Source of the DNA: a bacterium
GTDB lineage: Bacteria > Myxococcota_A > Bradymonadia > Bradymonadales > Bradymonadaceae
Assembly (NCBI GenBank): GCA_030427705.1
Contig: JAUIBR010000009.1
Coordinates: 105,569 to 169,568, forward strand
Direction of reading: 5' to 3'
DNA: 64,000 nt
Shown: piece after piece, positions 26,108-34,451 of the stretch
Layout: every line of letters begins with the position of its first letter
How positions within the stretch are numbered: the first letter of the stretch is position 1
Translations under genes and position numbers: made by a program
Notes under the pieces: generated by a model
The model's database searches: none
What the model was told of the DNA's origin: nothing
The model's input: the letters and a program-made list of their open reading frames with translations, nothing else

Positions 26108-26716
26108 CTACTTGATGTAGCTAAGTATCAGCTTGGCTACTTCCCTCGAGAAATTCTCATCTGCAAGCAAATGCGGGCTGTTCACTACAGCCGTGTGGAT
26201 GATCCCGTGGCATGCGCTGATCAGCACAAACGCCGTGAGCTGCGGGTTCTCAATCTCCAATTCATCGCGCGATTGTAGCGCCAATGTGACCAATGCCACG
26301 GCTTGGTCCGTCCAATCCTTTAGGACGTCAATCTGACCAATCGGTGGCAAGTGCTCGAAAAGCACCTGGTGCAGATCGGGGTTCAATTGCTTCGCTTCCA
26401 GAAGGGCAACGACCAATGCGTGCACCGACTCTTCAAGCGGCAGTCCCTGAAGCTCCATCAAACGCTCGCCTAGAAACGCCATCTGGTCATCGGCGAATGC
26501 CTCAACGACCCCAGCGACAACCGCCTCTTTGTTTGGGAAGTACTGGTAGAGCGAACCGACACTCACGCCAGCGCGCTTCGCAATCTTGTTGGTGCTGGTT
26601 TTGTGGTAGCCCTCCTCGACCAAAAGCTGAGCAGTTGCATCAAGAATAGCCTCCACGGTCGCACGAGCACGGTCTTGCTGGGGCAGTTTTCTTGGGCTGA
26701 TCCGGGTATCTGACAT
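26108..26716 (-). CDS. TetR/AcrR-family transcriptional repressor
   Basis: The protein (about 202 residues from the Met at 26716) has the N-terminal TetR helix-turn-helix: RATVEAILDATAQLLVEEGY, then TSTNKIAKRAGVSVGSLYQYFPNKEAV, followed by a variable ligand-binding helical domain. An earlier Met at 26758 would place the start codon inside a palindromic operator, so the later Met is preferred. The gene is divergent from a cytochrome P450, and two copies of a 14-bp palindrome lie between them. It therefore probably represses itself and the P450 and is released by a substrate-like ligand. Confidence 0.9.
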   Translation of the reverse strand: MSDTRISPRKLPQQDRARATVEAILDATAQLLVEEGYHKTSTNKIAKRAGVSVGSLYQYFPNKEAVVAGVVEAFADDQMAFLGERLMELQGLPLEESVHALVVALLEAKQLNPDLHQVLFEHLPPIGQIDVLKDWTDQAVALVTLALQSRDELEIENPQLTAFVLISACHGIIHTAVVNSPHLLADENFSREVAKLILSYIK

Positions 26717-26743
26717 GTTTTTTTCGAATGCGAGTTGAGAATG

Positions 26744-26757
26744 TGAGTAGTTGCTCA
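26744..26757. promoter_or_regulatory. Putative TetR operator 1
   Basis: TGAGTAGTTGCTCA is an imperfect palindrome that matches operator 2 (consensus TGAGYAGTTRYTCA). It overlaps the region just upstream of the repressor's preferred start and is suited to autorepression. Confidence 0.65.
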
Positions 26758-26762
26758 TATTT

Positions 26763-26792
26763 TTGAAATGTGAGCAGTTATTCAGTTTTAGT
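26763..26792 (+). promoter_or_regulatory. P450 promoter with TetR operator 2 in the spacer
   Basis: TTGAAA (26763-26768) and TTTAGT (26787-26792), 18 bases apart, form a plausible sigma-70 promoter for the P450 gene. Operator 2, TGAGCAGTTATTCA at 26771-26784, lies between the two hexamers, 27 bp centre to centre from operator 1, so repressor binding would block RNA polymerase. Confidence 0.6.
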
Positions 26793-26832
26793 TTAGCGTC
26801 TAGCGATACAACAGCAAGAGCAGAGGTTCTTC

Positions 26833-28215
26833 ATGTCGGCCCCACTCATCGAATTGCCGTGGCAAAAGTCATCTCCGAAACACCCCGTTCCTCCCGGTCC
26901 AAAGGGGCTTGGTCACCTGAAGGCGACCTATGAATTCATGGGTGGAGAGCAGGTCCCATTCATGCGCAAAATGCAGCGCGAGTATGGTGACTTTGTTAAT
27001 TTTCGGCTGGGCACCTTCAACAACTACCTCATCTCAGACCCCGAAATGATCCATGAGGTGCTGATCGGCAAATCAAAGGTCTTCAAGAAGGACGCCATTA
27101 CACACGACCTCGAGGAGCTCCTTGGCCAAGGACTTCTGACCGCCGAAGGCGAGTATTGGCGACGAAATCGAAAGATCGCGGCGCCGGCGCTGAAGCGAAA
27201 GCAGATTGCGAGCTACGCGGACACCATGGTCAGCCTCACCGCCAAGCACATGGACGCATGGAAGCAGGGACATCAGACCGAACTTCATCACGACATGATG
27301 CAGCTAACGATGGCGATTGTCGTGAAGACGCTCTTCAACTTGGACCCAGGTGAGGAAGTTGCGGCCGTCGAAGAGAGCATCGAAAAAGCGATGCACTTCT
27401 TTCACCTGAACACCCACACACTGTGGCGCTTTATGCCGGAGGCGCTGCCAATGAAAGCGCGCGATGACTTCTACGCCGCGATCGAGATGTTGAATTCGGT
27501 CATCTACAAGCTCATCGAAGACCGCAGAAATAGTGACGAAGAAGGCGATGACCTTCTCCACCGTCTCATCCTTGCCACCGACGAGGACGGCAATCATATG
27601 ACGGACGCGCAGCTGCGAGACGAAGCCATCACCATGTTCCTCGCCGGTCATGAGACAACCGCGTTGACCATCAGCTACACGTGGCGACTTCTGGCCGAGA
27701 ACCCCGATGTCGCCCGACGCTTGTATCAAGAGGTCGACGACATCCTTGGCGGCAAGCCTGCGACCGTCGATGACGTACGTAAGCTCAAGTATACCGAGGC
27801 AATCATCAAAGAATCGCTGCGGATTCACCCACCTGCGTGGATCATCGGTCGCGAACCGACGGAAGACGTAGAGATTGGGCCGTACTTGATTCCAAAGGGG
27901 GCACAAGTCCTCATGTGCCAATCCGTGCTCCAAATGCTGCCAAAGTATTTCGTCGAACCCACGCAGTTCCGGCCCGAGCGTTGGCTGGACCCTGAGTTCG
28001 AAAAGTCACTGCCGCGCCACGTGTACATGCCGTTCGGCGGTGGTCCGCGTGTTTGCATCGGAAATCACTTCGCGATGATGGAAGCGATTCTGGTTGTTGC
28101 GACGATGACTCAGCATGTGGAGCTCGACATGGACCTGTCGATCCCGCTCACGAAGCAGCCAGCCGTGACCTGGCGCCCAACCTCGCCGCTTAACATCTCC
28201 GTGTCTCGCCGCTAA
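26833..28215 (+). CDS. Cytochrome P450
   Basis: The 460-residue haem-thiolate monooxygenase has no N-terminal membrane anchor and begins with a Pro-rich hinge (VPPGPKGLGHL). The I-helix reads AGHETT, the K-helix KESLR gives the ExxR pair, and the haem loop FGGGPRVCIG contains the ligand Cys408. The arrangement resembles soluble bacterial P450s of the CYP102-haem/CYP4-like group that hydroxylate fatty acids or terpenoids. No ferredoxin or reductase is adjacent. Expression is probably controlled by the divergent TetR gene. A copy of the dispersed hairpin repeat begins directly at its stop codon. Confidence 0.95.
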   Translation: MSAPLIELPWQKSSPKHPVPPGPKGLGHLKATYEFMGGEQVPFMRKMQREYGDFVNFRLGTFNNYLISDPEMIHEVLIGKSKVFKKDAITHDLEELLGQGLLTAEGEYWRRNRKIAAPALKRKQIASYADTMVSLTAKHMDAWKQGHQTELHHDMMQLTMAIVVKTLFNLDPGEEVAAVEESIEKAMHFFHLNTHTLWRFMPEALPMKARDDFYAAIEMLNSVIYKLIEDRRNSDEEGDDLLHRLILATDEDGNHMTDAQLRDEAITMFLAGHETTALTISYTWRLLAENPDVARRLYQEVDDILGGKPATVDDVRKLKYTEAIIKESLRIHPPAWIIGREPTEDVEIGPYLIPKGAQVLMCQSVLQMLPKYFVEPTQFRPERWLDPEFEKSLPRHVYMPFGGGPRVCIGNHFAMMEAILVVATMTQHVELDMDLSIPLTKQPAVTWRPTSPLNISVSRR

Positions 28216-28233
28216 TCGGTGAGCGAAAGCAAA
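28215..28233 (+). repeat. Solitary diverged copy of the hairpin repeat at the P450 stop codon
   Basis: Immediately after the P450 TAA the sequence TCGGTGAGCGAAAGC repeats the left arm and loop of the tandem unit found at 28332-28492; the right arm is degraded (AAACA instead of GAACC). It shows that the family can sit directly at a gene end. Confidence 0.6.
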
Positions 28234-28238
28234 CACGG

Positions 28239-28292
28239 CTGTAGTTGTTCAAGACGGAACGGACGTCAGTCCGTGGAGTTGAAGAACTACAG
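28239..28292. repeat. Long imperfect inverted repeat
   Basis: CTGTAGTTGTTCAA (28239-28252) pairs with TTGAAGAACTACAG (28279-28292) with one mismatch. An inner perfect stem ACGGAC/GTCCGT (28259-28274) closes a GTCA loop. It could be a REP-like palindrome or the RNA 3' structure of the P450 transcript. There is no T-run, so it is not a typical intrinsic terminator. Confidence 0.65.
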
Positions 28293-28331
28293 ACTTGTCA
28301 ACGAGCACGGCGAAGCCGCGCGCAGTTAACC

Positions 28332-28492
28332 AAATCGGTGAGCGAAAGCGAACCAAATCGGTGAGCGAAAGCGAACCAAATCGGTGAGCGAAAGCGAACC
28401 AAATCGGTGAGCGAAAGCAAACCAAATCGGTGAGCGAAAGCGAACCAAATCGGTGAGCGAAAGCGAACCAAATCGGTGAGCGAAAGCGAACC
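28332..28492 (+). repeat. Tandem 23-bp repeat, seven copies, each a GNRA-loop hairpin
   Basis: Seven head-to-tail units of 23 bp occupy 161 bases; only unit 4 differs (one G to A). Each unit reads GGTGAGC-GAAA-GCGAACC plus an AAATC linker. The arms pair as GGT/ACC and GC/GC with tandem G-A/G-A oppositions and a GAAA tetraloop, which in RNA would be a stable sheared-GA hairpin. Related units with a variable loop occur at 61347-61456. There are no spacers, so this is not CRISPR. The surrounding 28216-28594 gap holds no gene. Confidence 0.95.
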
Positions 28493-28594
28493 CCTTGAAG
28501 TTTCGATCTGCGGTTGTTACAAATGTAGGTGTTCGTGGGATAATGTGTGGATGGATCCCTCCGCTGGGTAAAGCGGACCTGCTGCGAGTGACTG

Positions 28595-31477
28595 ATGCCC
28601 CTTGATTGGCAGCGCATTGAAGAGGCCAAAACGACTGAAGCCAGTCTTTGGCGCCTCGTTGACGAGTTGCACAACAACTCGCCTGACGCGACCGACCTCG
28701 CCCGCATCGAAAGACTATTAAAGTTTGGGAACTTGCCGCAGAAGGTCTATCAGTGTGTCGATGACGCGCTGAAAAAATCACAACGCTCTACCCAACGCAT
28801 TGAGCCAATTTGGAAGGCAACCCTTAATACACGCGAACATCAGGCGCTGCGCGAGACAATCTTCGACGAAGAATTTGTCAGTGCGCATGACTTCAAGTCG
28901 CCCACAGCCGTGGCGCCCCCGGATGCGTATCCGATCAAAATGGATGAGGACATGACCAAGGAACGGTCGATGCCGGACAAGGAAAGTCTGGCACCTCAGC
29001 CCATTACCCAGCCGATGATGGAAGTCCTGGAAGAGACGAAAGAGTCTGAAGTTCTTGAGGACACGGCTGAGTCGACCGTTCCCACCGAAGAAACGAAACC
29101 GATTCGGGACCCGTCTCTTGTCATCACCGCACCAATTGAGATCGTTCAACGCGATTCACCGGTGCTGAGCGGAATCTTCAGCCGTCCAAAGGAAGAGGTC
29201 CATGACCTGATGCCGAACGGGCCGTACGAGCTGAAGTATCTAGATACGATCTACTCCTCGGTGTCCAAAGAGACGCTCCTCCATCTCTTCCGGCGTGGTG
29301 TGCTGCTCGCTGCGTATATTTCGGTTGATGGTCGTTGGATTCCTGTCACGACGCATCCTGACTTTGCGGACGTGCGGCGCGTGGTCGCTCAGGAAATCGA
29401 TCGAATTGTCGCAAAATCTGACAGCGAAGTGACCCGTCCCAACGGCGGCATCGTCGTTCCTGACGATATTGACGACGAAGAGCGAACCGAAGTCCTCGAA
29501 CTGGCAAGCCGAGACGCGACGAATGTCGTTGAGCACAACGGGTTTTCGGAAGACATCGAAGAGCGCACCAATATTTTTGAGCAAGAGCTCTTTGAAGAGC
29601 TCGATATCGATGATTCTGCTGTGTTCATGCACGAAGACGAGCCTCCGACCATGCAGTTCGAGCACAACTCGAATAGCGACAGTTGGCCGTTCTCGGGAAT
29701 TTTCGAAGAGATTGACGAGATCATCCTGGGGCCCGAGATTCGCAGCTACAGCGATATTCCTGCGCTCAAGGCCGAGGCAGCAGAAGAAGGGACGCAAGCC
29801 GATACGCCCATGGCGAAGGGGATGCTTCCGGATGCTGAGACCAACGAGCACTTCCCGCTCCCACCTTCGGTTCGTCTGCGCGAGAGCCAGATCGTACCGG
29901 TAGAGGTCCGGCCTGCAGCTGCTGCTGAGATGACGGCAGAGATTGTGCGCAATCCGGAGCCTGAGCCGAGTGGGCCGAAAATCCTGCGAGATATTGAGGC
30001 GGCCGAGCGTGAAGCGAAGAAACTGAAGGGCCGAAAAGATACGCAGCCGATTATGAATGTGCCGGTGCCCAAGCTGGTACGTCGGCGCCGCAAGCGACGC
30101 TCGACGATTCCACTGGCTGCGGGCCTTGCTGCGCTCGTCCTGACGGCCGGCCTTGCTGCGGTTGAGACCGGATTGATTGACCTGGGTGTCGCTCCGAAGC
30201 CAGTCAAAGAGATTACGGTTCAGAAGATTGACCCCATGGTTACCGCTGTTGGTGCAGCATCCACGCAACTGGGCATCGCGACCATGGTCCCGACCGACGA
30301 CCCTGGCCTTCAACGGCGTGTCTCTCAAGACTTGTTCTTGGCGGGTGACCACGAGCAGGCCATCAAGATCGCAGGCGTTGCGCAATCGAATCACCCTACC
30401 GCTGAAGACGCACTGACCCTGGCCGAGTGGCAGTTGAAGTCCGGCAAATTTGAGCAAGCACGCAAAACGGCTTTTGCTGCTCGTAAGCTCGGTGCTGACC
30501 TCAGCGCGGCAGAGACCATTTTTCTCGAGTCGGTTCGGCAAGACCCCGAGCTGAAGCAAGAAGCTCAGCGCCTCGACCTGAATAGCATCGCAGACGCAGC
30601 TACAGATGAGCGCTCGGGCCGAGTTTCGGTCCGACTGACACTTGCAGAGAAGAGCGTGGCCGTCCTTGAGTTTGCTCAACGCGGAGACCGTGCACGTGCT
30701 GACCGCTTCGTAGCCGCGACGCGCTTGTGCACGATGCTGGACTGCAAGTTCGACCTTCCGAAAGCCAAACCGGTTCTGATTGAGCGTGAGCAGCTGACGA
30801 CGATGTTGGGCAAACGCAAGGCCAAGCGCCTTCGTCGACTGGCGTGGAAGAAGGACCGAGTGACGCAAAAGCAATACGTCTCGGCAGCATTGATTGATGC
30901 AGACGACGCCAAACAAACGCAGTTCCCTATCGAGGCTACTGCGGTTTGGGATTCGTGGTTGAACCCGAAACGCGCTGCTGACTTGGACAAACGAATCGCA
31001 ACGTTCCTGTTGCCTTGGGACCGATTGGATCCGGACCTTCGCATTCAATTCACCGAACATGTCGGCACAACGACAACGCGTGAGATCGCTCACCAGATCA
31101 GCTCGATGCTGTTGTTTGATACCCTCACGCACAACGCTGACCGCTTCGAGAAGAAGCGAAGGGATTGGGGAGAGACGGTCAGCCTTGCGAATGGGAAACT
31201 GCGCTCGTTGAGCCACAACAGCGTTTTCCCGACCAAACGACCACGTCGATTGAGCAAGGCGTACAAGAAGCTCGATCGATACAACGGCTATGAGCTCTTC
31301 GCGTTGAGCTCGCTTAAGCCAGACGTCGTCGCACAGATTCTGTTCCCAGACCCAACCAAAGCTGACAAGAAGCGCGCAGACCTCTTCTGGGACGCACGCA
31401 ATGAAGTCTTGGTGAAGGCCAACTCCACGAAGAACTCAGTCTTCGCAGACGCACCAGCGTCCAAGAACCAACTCTAG
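28595..31477 (+). CDS. Large bitopic membrane protein of unknown function
   Basis: The 960-residue protein has a long acidic cytoplasmic part, one basic cluster RRRRKRR (496-502) and a single membrane helix (about 504-524), then about 435 residues outside the inner membrane. Residues 205-260 (GPYELKYLDTIY, LFRRGVLLAAYISVDGRWIP) resemble a GYF_2-like module. Residues 320-400 are Glu/Asp-rich and probably disordered. The periplasmic part has TPR-like helices (FLAGDHEQAIKIAGVAQ, QLKSGKFEQARKTAFAA). Overall layout resembles bitopic scaffold proteins linking a cytoplasmic signal to the envelope. It converges with the SpoIID gene one base away. No known family is recognised. Confidence 0.8.
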   Translation: MPLDWQRIEEAKTTEASLWRLVDELHNNSPDATDLARIERLLKFGNLPQKVYQCVDDALKKSQRSTQRIEPIWKATLNTREHQALRETIFDEEFVSAHDFKSPTAVAPPDAYPIKMDEDMTKERSMPDKESLAPQPITQPMMEVLEETKESEVLEDTAESTVPTEETKPIRDPSLVITAPIEIVQRDSPVLSGIFSRPKEEVHDLMPNGPYELKYLDTIYSSVSKETLLHLFRRGVLLAAYISVDGRWIPVTTHPDFADVRRVVAQEIDRIVAKSDSEVTRPNGGIVVPDDIDDEERTEVLELASRDATNVVEHNGFSEDIEERTNIFEQELFEELDIDDSAVFMHEDEPPTMQFEHNSNSDSWPFSGIFEEIDEIILGPEIRSYSDIPALKAEAAEEGTQADTPMAKGMLPDAETNEHFPLPPSVRLRESQIVPVEVRPAAAAEMTAEIVRNPEPEPSGPKILRDIEAAEREAKKLKGRKDTQPIMNVPVPKLVRRRRKRRSTIPLAAGLAALVLTAGLAAVETGLIDLGVAPKPVKEITVQKIDPMVTAVGAASTQLGIATMVPTDDPGLQRRVSQDLFLAGDHEQAIKIAGVAQSNHPTAEDALTLAEWQLKSGKFEQARKTAFAARKLGADLSAAETIFLESVRQDPELKQEAQRLDLNSIADAATDERSGRVSVRLTLAEKSVAVLEFAQRGDRARADRFVAATRLCTMLDCKFDLPKAKPVLIEREQLTTMLGKRKAKRLRRLAWKKDRVTQKQYVSAALIDADDAKQTQFPIEATAVWDSWLNPKRAADLDKRIATFLLPWDRLDPDLRIQFTEHVGTTTTREIAHQISSMLLFDTLTHNADRFEKKRRDWGETVSLANGKLRSLSHNSVFPTKRPRRLSKAYKKLDRYNGYELFALSSLKPDVVAQILFPDPTKADKKRADLFWDARNEVLVKANSTKNSVFADAPASKNQL

Positions 31478-31478
31478 T

Positions 31479-33146
31479 TCAGTACAACCGCTCGACTTCG
31501 ATGCCTGAGTAGTAATGCTTCAGGATGGTCTTGTAGTTCTTTCCCTGGCTCGCCATTCCAATCGCGCCTGTCTGGCACATGCCAACGCCGTGTCCAAAGC
31601 CACCGCCGCGAAACTCAAAGCTCGTCGCAAGTCCATTGGCGTCGCGGTTGATTTTCATCAGGAACAATCCGCTGCGTAGCCCACCAAACAGACGGCGGGC
31701 GTTTAACTCACGCTCGACGACTGTTTTGCCCTTTGTGCCAACGATCTCAAGCCGAACGACGCGACCGCTGAAGCCACGCTGAGCGATCTTCACGTCCTTG
31801 ATACGACCCACGGAGCGATTGTTTTGGGCGAGCCAAGCTTCTGGCTTTGAGACCGGAACGGTCTTTTCCCAACGGTAGTTTTTCGCAGACGAAACCGGGG
31901 CCGAACGACTGTTCGTATTGAAATTGCTGCGCAGGAACCCATCCAACTCGGCCTCGGAGATTCCGTCCTTGTACTTCGCTGGAACGTTTGCGGTCGTATC
32001 GAGTTTACCGCGTAGCCAGGGGCGTGGCTCCATATCCCAGACGTACTCGTTGCTCTCGGTGAAGCCCGCAGCATTCGATGAATAGGTCGCCTCGATGATC
32101 TTCTTTCCATAGAACATGACCTGCCCACGTGTGTCGTCGACGGCCTTGTTGGTTTTGGGATGTTCGACTCCGACACCGCCATAGACCTGATCCATCACAT
32201 CGCCTCGCAACATATAAGGTTCCGCGAGGTTTCGGACCCCGATTGCACTGAAGATTTCGTTTCGAGCGGCGACCGCCTGAGCCTGCAACGCAGCTGCAGG
32301 AGCAGTCTTGTAGGTCTCAGCGGGCACGACGCCTTTGAGCAAACGTTCTGCGCCGAGGCTAACCATCGCCACCACCGTACCATCGTTATCGGGGGCGAAG
32401 ATCAATGAGCCAGTGTATCGCCGGGTCTCAAAGCCCTTGCCGTAGGATTTTTCAATCTTTGGAACGGTATACGCGATCGTGTTTTCGCGACCGCGTGGCG
32501 GGCTAATTTGGAGGACGTCACGCGCCTTTACCTTCACGTCGATGCCGTTTGAGGAGAGCGTCAACAAAGCCGACGGCCGGCGCGTCACTTCGGAGTGGAT
32601 AGCGCCTTCGATGCCGTATTTGGACTCGAGCTGTTGCTTGATCTTTCGCGCTTTGGCTCGGCTGTTCGTGCCCCCAACCGCAATCAGAACCGTTCGCGAA
32701 TCGAAGACTTTTCCGTGCACAGCGAATAATCCACCGACCTCAATAATCTCGGGGATGAATCCACGTTTGAGCCAGGTGTCTTTGAGGGCATTGACTCGCC
32801 CACGATTGGCTACGGGCAGGCGATTGACGACCACGTAGTGCTTGTATTTACCTTTCTGAGGTTCGGATGCAGAAACCGTATACTCAATATTTCCTGGCAG
32901 CTCGATCTCGGGTCCGTCCTCTCCGCTTGGGAGCACTCGGATCGGCATATCGGGTTTGAACGTCACAGTCTTGCGACCCTCGACGATTCCAACTCGAATC
33001 AAGGGGTCCCCGCCCCGCGTGAAGTTGAGTTTTGGTGCGTATAGGAGCGCCAAACGGTCGTTTGACGACAACTGAGTTTGCGCAGTGAGTGTCGCTGGCG
33101 CGAGGAGCGTCAACGCCGCAAAGGCGATGAGAGCATAGATTTTCAT
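31479..33146 (-). CDS. SpoIID/LytB-domain protein
   Basis: SpoIID domains act on peptidoglycan glycan strands, as lytic transglycosylases on denuded glycans in spore formers, or as enhancers of amidases. The 555-residue protein has a signal peptide (cleavage near LTAQT, residue 22) and a SPOR-like region at about 105-180. The SpoIID domain spans about 260-540 with the typical blocks GVVPAETYKTAPAAALQAQA, EATYSSNAAGFTES and the C-terminal GFGHGVGMCQTGAIGMA. The gene is followed on the same strand by nothing and is preceded by the PEGA protein gene 22 bases away, so they are likely co-transcribed as envelope proteins. Confidence 0.92.
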   Translation of the reverse strand: MKIYALIAFAALTLLAPATLTAQTQLSSNDRLALLYAPKLNFTRGGDPLIRVGIVEGRKTVTFKPDMPIRVLPSGEDGPEIELPGNIEYTVSASEPQKGKYKHYVVVNRLPVANRGRVNALKDTWLKRGFIPEIIEVGGLFAVHGKVFDSRTVLIAVGGTNSRAKARKIKQQLESKYGIEGAIHSEVTRRPSALLTLSSNGIDVKVKARDVLQISPPRGRENTIAYTVPKIEKSYGKGFETRRYTGSLIFAPDNDGTVVAMVSLGAERLLKGVVPAETYKTAPAAALQAQAVAARNEIFSAIGVRNLAEPYMLRGDVMDQVYGGVGVEHPKTNKAVDDTRGQVMFYGKKIIEATYSSNAAGFTESNEYVWDMEPRPWLRGKLDTTANVPAKYKDGISEAELDGFLRSNFNTNSRSAPVSSAKNYRWEKTVPVSKPEAWLAQNNRSVGRIKDVKIAQRGFSGRVVRLEIVGTKGKTVVERELNARRLFGGLRSGLFLMKINRDANGLATSFEFRGGGFGHGVGMCQTGAIGMASQGKNYKTILKHYYSGIEVERLY

Positions 33147-33168
33147 GTCATCCCTGACGTTGTTCCGC

Positions 33169-34287
33169 CTACCAGCGGAGAGTGGCTTCCACGCTTGTCC
33201 CGCGTGTACCGATTTCCAAGCTTGCGCTCGATTCTGAACTTGAGTCTACCAACAGCCAGATCGTGCCGCCAATGACGCTGGCAGCACCGACACCAAGCAA
33301 GATTCGATGGGTCAGTTCGTGGCTTTCCCCGCGGTCTACAAGCTCGTCGTAGCGCCGCTGAGTGAGGGTTCCGTTGGCGTTTTCTTCATCGATCGTGGAC
33401 TCAACATCCAGCATTAGCAGCGCAAAGACAGCCGAACCGACCAGTGCCAAGCCGCCGACACCAACCGCACTCCATGCAGCCCAGTTCGTCTTTTTGATCT
33501 CGCGATCTTCGAGTTTGGCGTCTGCTTTTAGATCAGTGACCTTTGCATCGCTTTGTTGATTCTGTTCTGGGACAACGACGGCCGCTGCGACTTTCTTTTC
33601 TTTGAGCGGCGCCCAAATCTCGAGGTCCGCTCCGGTCTTGAGCTCGAGGACCGTTTCCCAGCGGTCATATCCGTCAGCTTCAACCGCTACTGCGTAACGG
33701 CCGGGCGGAAGCCCCTTTCGCTCCAGCGGGACCGAACCCACGAAGATGTTTTCAATAAAGACTTTGGCTTCCTGAACGTTCGAGCCAATTCGCAACAACG
33801 TTTCGCTATCTCCGGACTCTCGGCGGAAGAAGGTCTCAATCTCCTTCTGGAACGCAACGACGGGATCATCGGTTTTCACAGTTTTGGCCAACTTGTTGAC
33901 CATCTTTCCTTGTTGGGCATCAAAAATGTTGAGCCGAATCTGGAACGTGCGCGGACCCTTTTTTGTGACCCGGCCGAAGATCAGCATTCTGGCCTTCAAT
34001 TCCGCGGCAGCGCGCTTCAAGCAAACGGTGCTGTCGGCGCTGCAGCCCAAGACCAAAAGAATGTCCTGAAAGTTGATGGCGACCTTGTTGACGACCTCAT
34101 AATTATCGATCTGTTGGGCTTCATTTCGCACAACTGACGTCAAAGTATTGGTCAGATCGTTGCTGACACCCTCAGCCTCGAGATTCAATACGGCGGCACT
34201 GATCGTCTCTTGGGCAGTGGCCATCGGTGCCCACAAAACCCCCAAAAAGAGTGCTAAAACGCCCAGAAAATTGGGTAATCTATTCAT
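33169..34287 (-). CDS. PEGA-domain envelope protein
   Basis: The start is set at the Met at 34287, which gives a signal peptide ending MATAQE; an upstream extension to 34365 would precede it with non-signal sequence. The 372-residue protein has a TolB-N-like domain (about 30-150: ISAAVLNLEAEGVSNDLTNT and ILVLGCSADSTVCLKRAAAE). A PEGA domain follows near 170-235 (VFIENIFVGSVPLERKGLPPGRYAVAVEADGY, seen in two halves), then a Lys-rich linker and two hydrophobic helices near 290-310 and 340-360. PEGA modules are common in secreted Myxococcota-like proteins and bind surface polymers or proteins. Confidence 0.82.
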   Translation of the reverse strand: MNRLPNFLGVLALFLGVLWAPMATAQETISAAVLNLEAEGVSNDLTNTLTSVVRNEAQQIDNYEVVNKVAINFQDILLVLGCSADSTVCLKRAAAELKARMLIFGRVTKKGPRTFQIRLNIFDAQQGKMVNKLAKTVKTDDPVVAFQKEIETFFRRESGDSETLLRIGSNVQEAKVFIENIFVGSVPLERKGLPPGRYAVAVEADGYDRWETVLELKTGADLEIWAPLKEKKVAAAVVVPEQNQQSDAKVTDLKADAKLEDREIKKTNWAAWSAVGVGGLALVGSAVFALLMLDVESTIDEENANGTLTQRRYDELVDRGESHELTHRILLGVGAASVIGGTIWLLVDSSSESSASLEIGTRGTSVEATLRW

Positions 34288-34451
34288 GGGGAAATACTGC
34301 CTAAAAACCGTTGCTGACAGGCATGCGGAGTATAGGAACGGGGTTAGGCAGTGTAAAGACCGCATATCTTGCCGCTCGTGGCGTTTATGTGCTAAAAATT
34401 CTCCAATAGCAATCAGCCGAAGAATGTCGACTCTGAGATAGGTGTGGATCG

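Noticed and set aside
28332..28492. CRISPR array
   Set aside because: Units are contiguous without spacers and no cas gene is present.
28249..28781. Two minus-strand open frames of about 150 codons with repeated Phe-Arg-Ser-Pro-Ile-Trp blocks
   Set aside because: They are translations of the 23-bp tandem repeat; 23 is not a multiple of three, so all frames of the array stay open and produce repeating peptides. One runs into the start of the plus-strand 960-residue gene.
29240..31216. Long minus-strand open frame of 658 codons
   Set aside because: It is antisense to the well-formed 960-residue gene, with poor codon-type composition and no domain.
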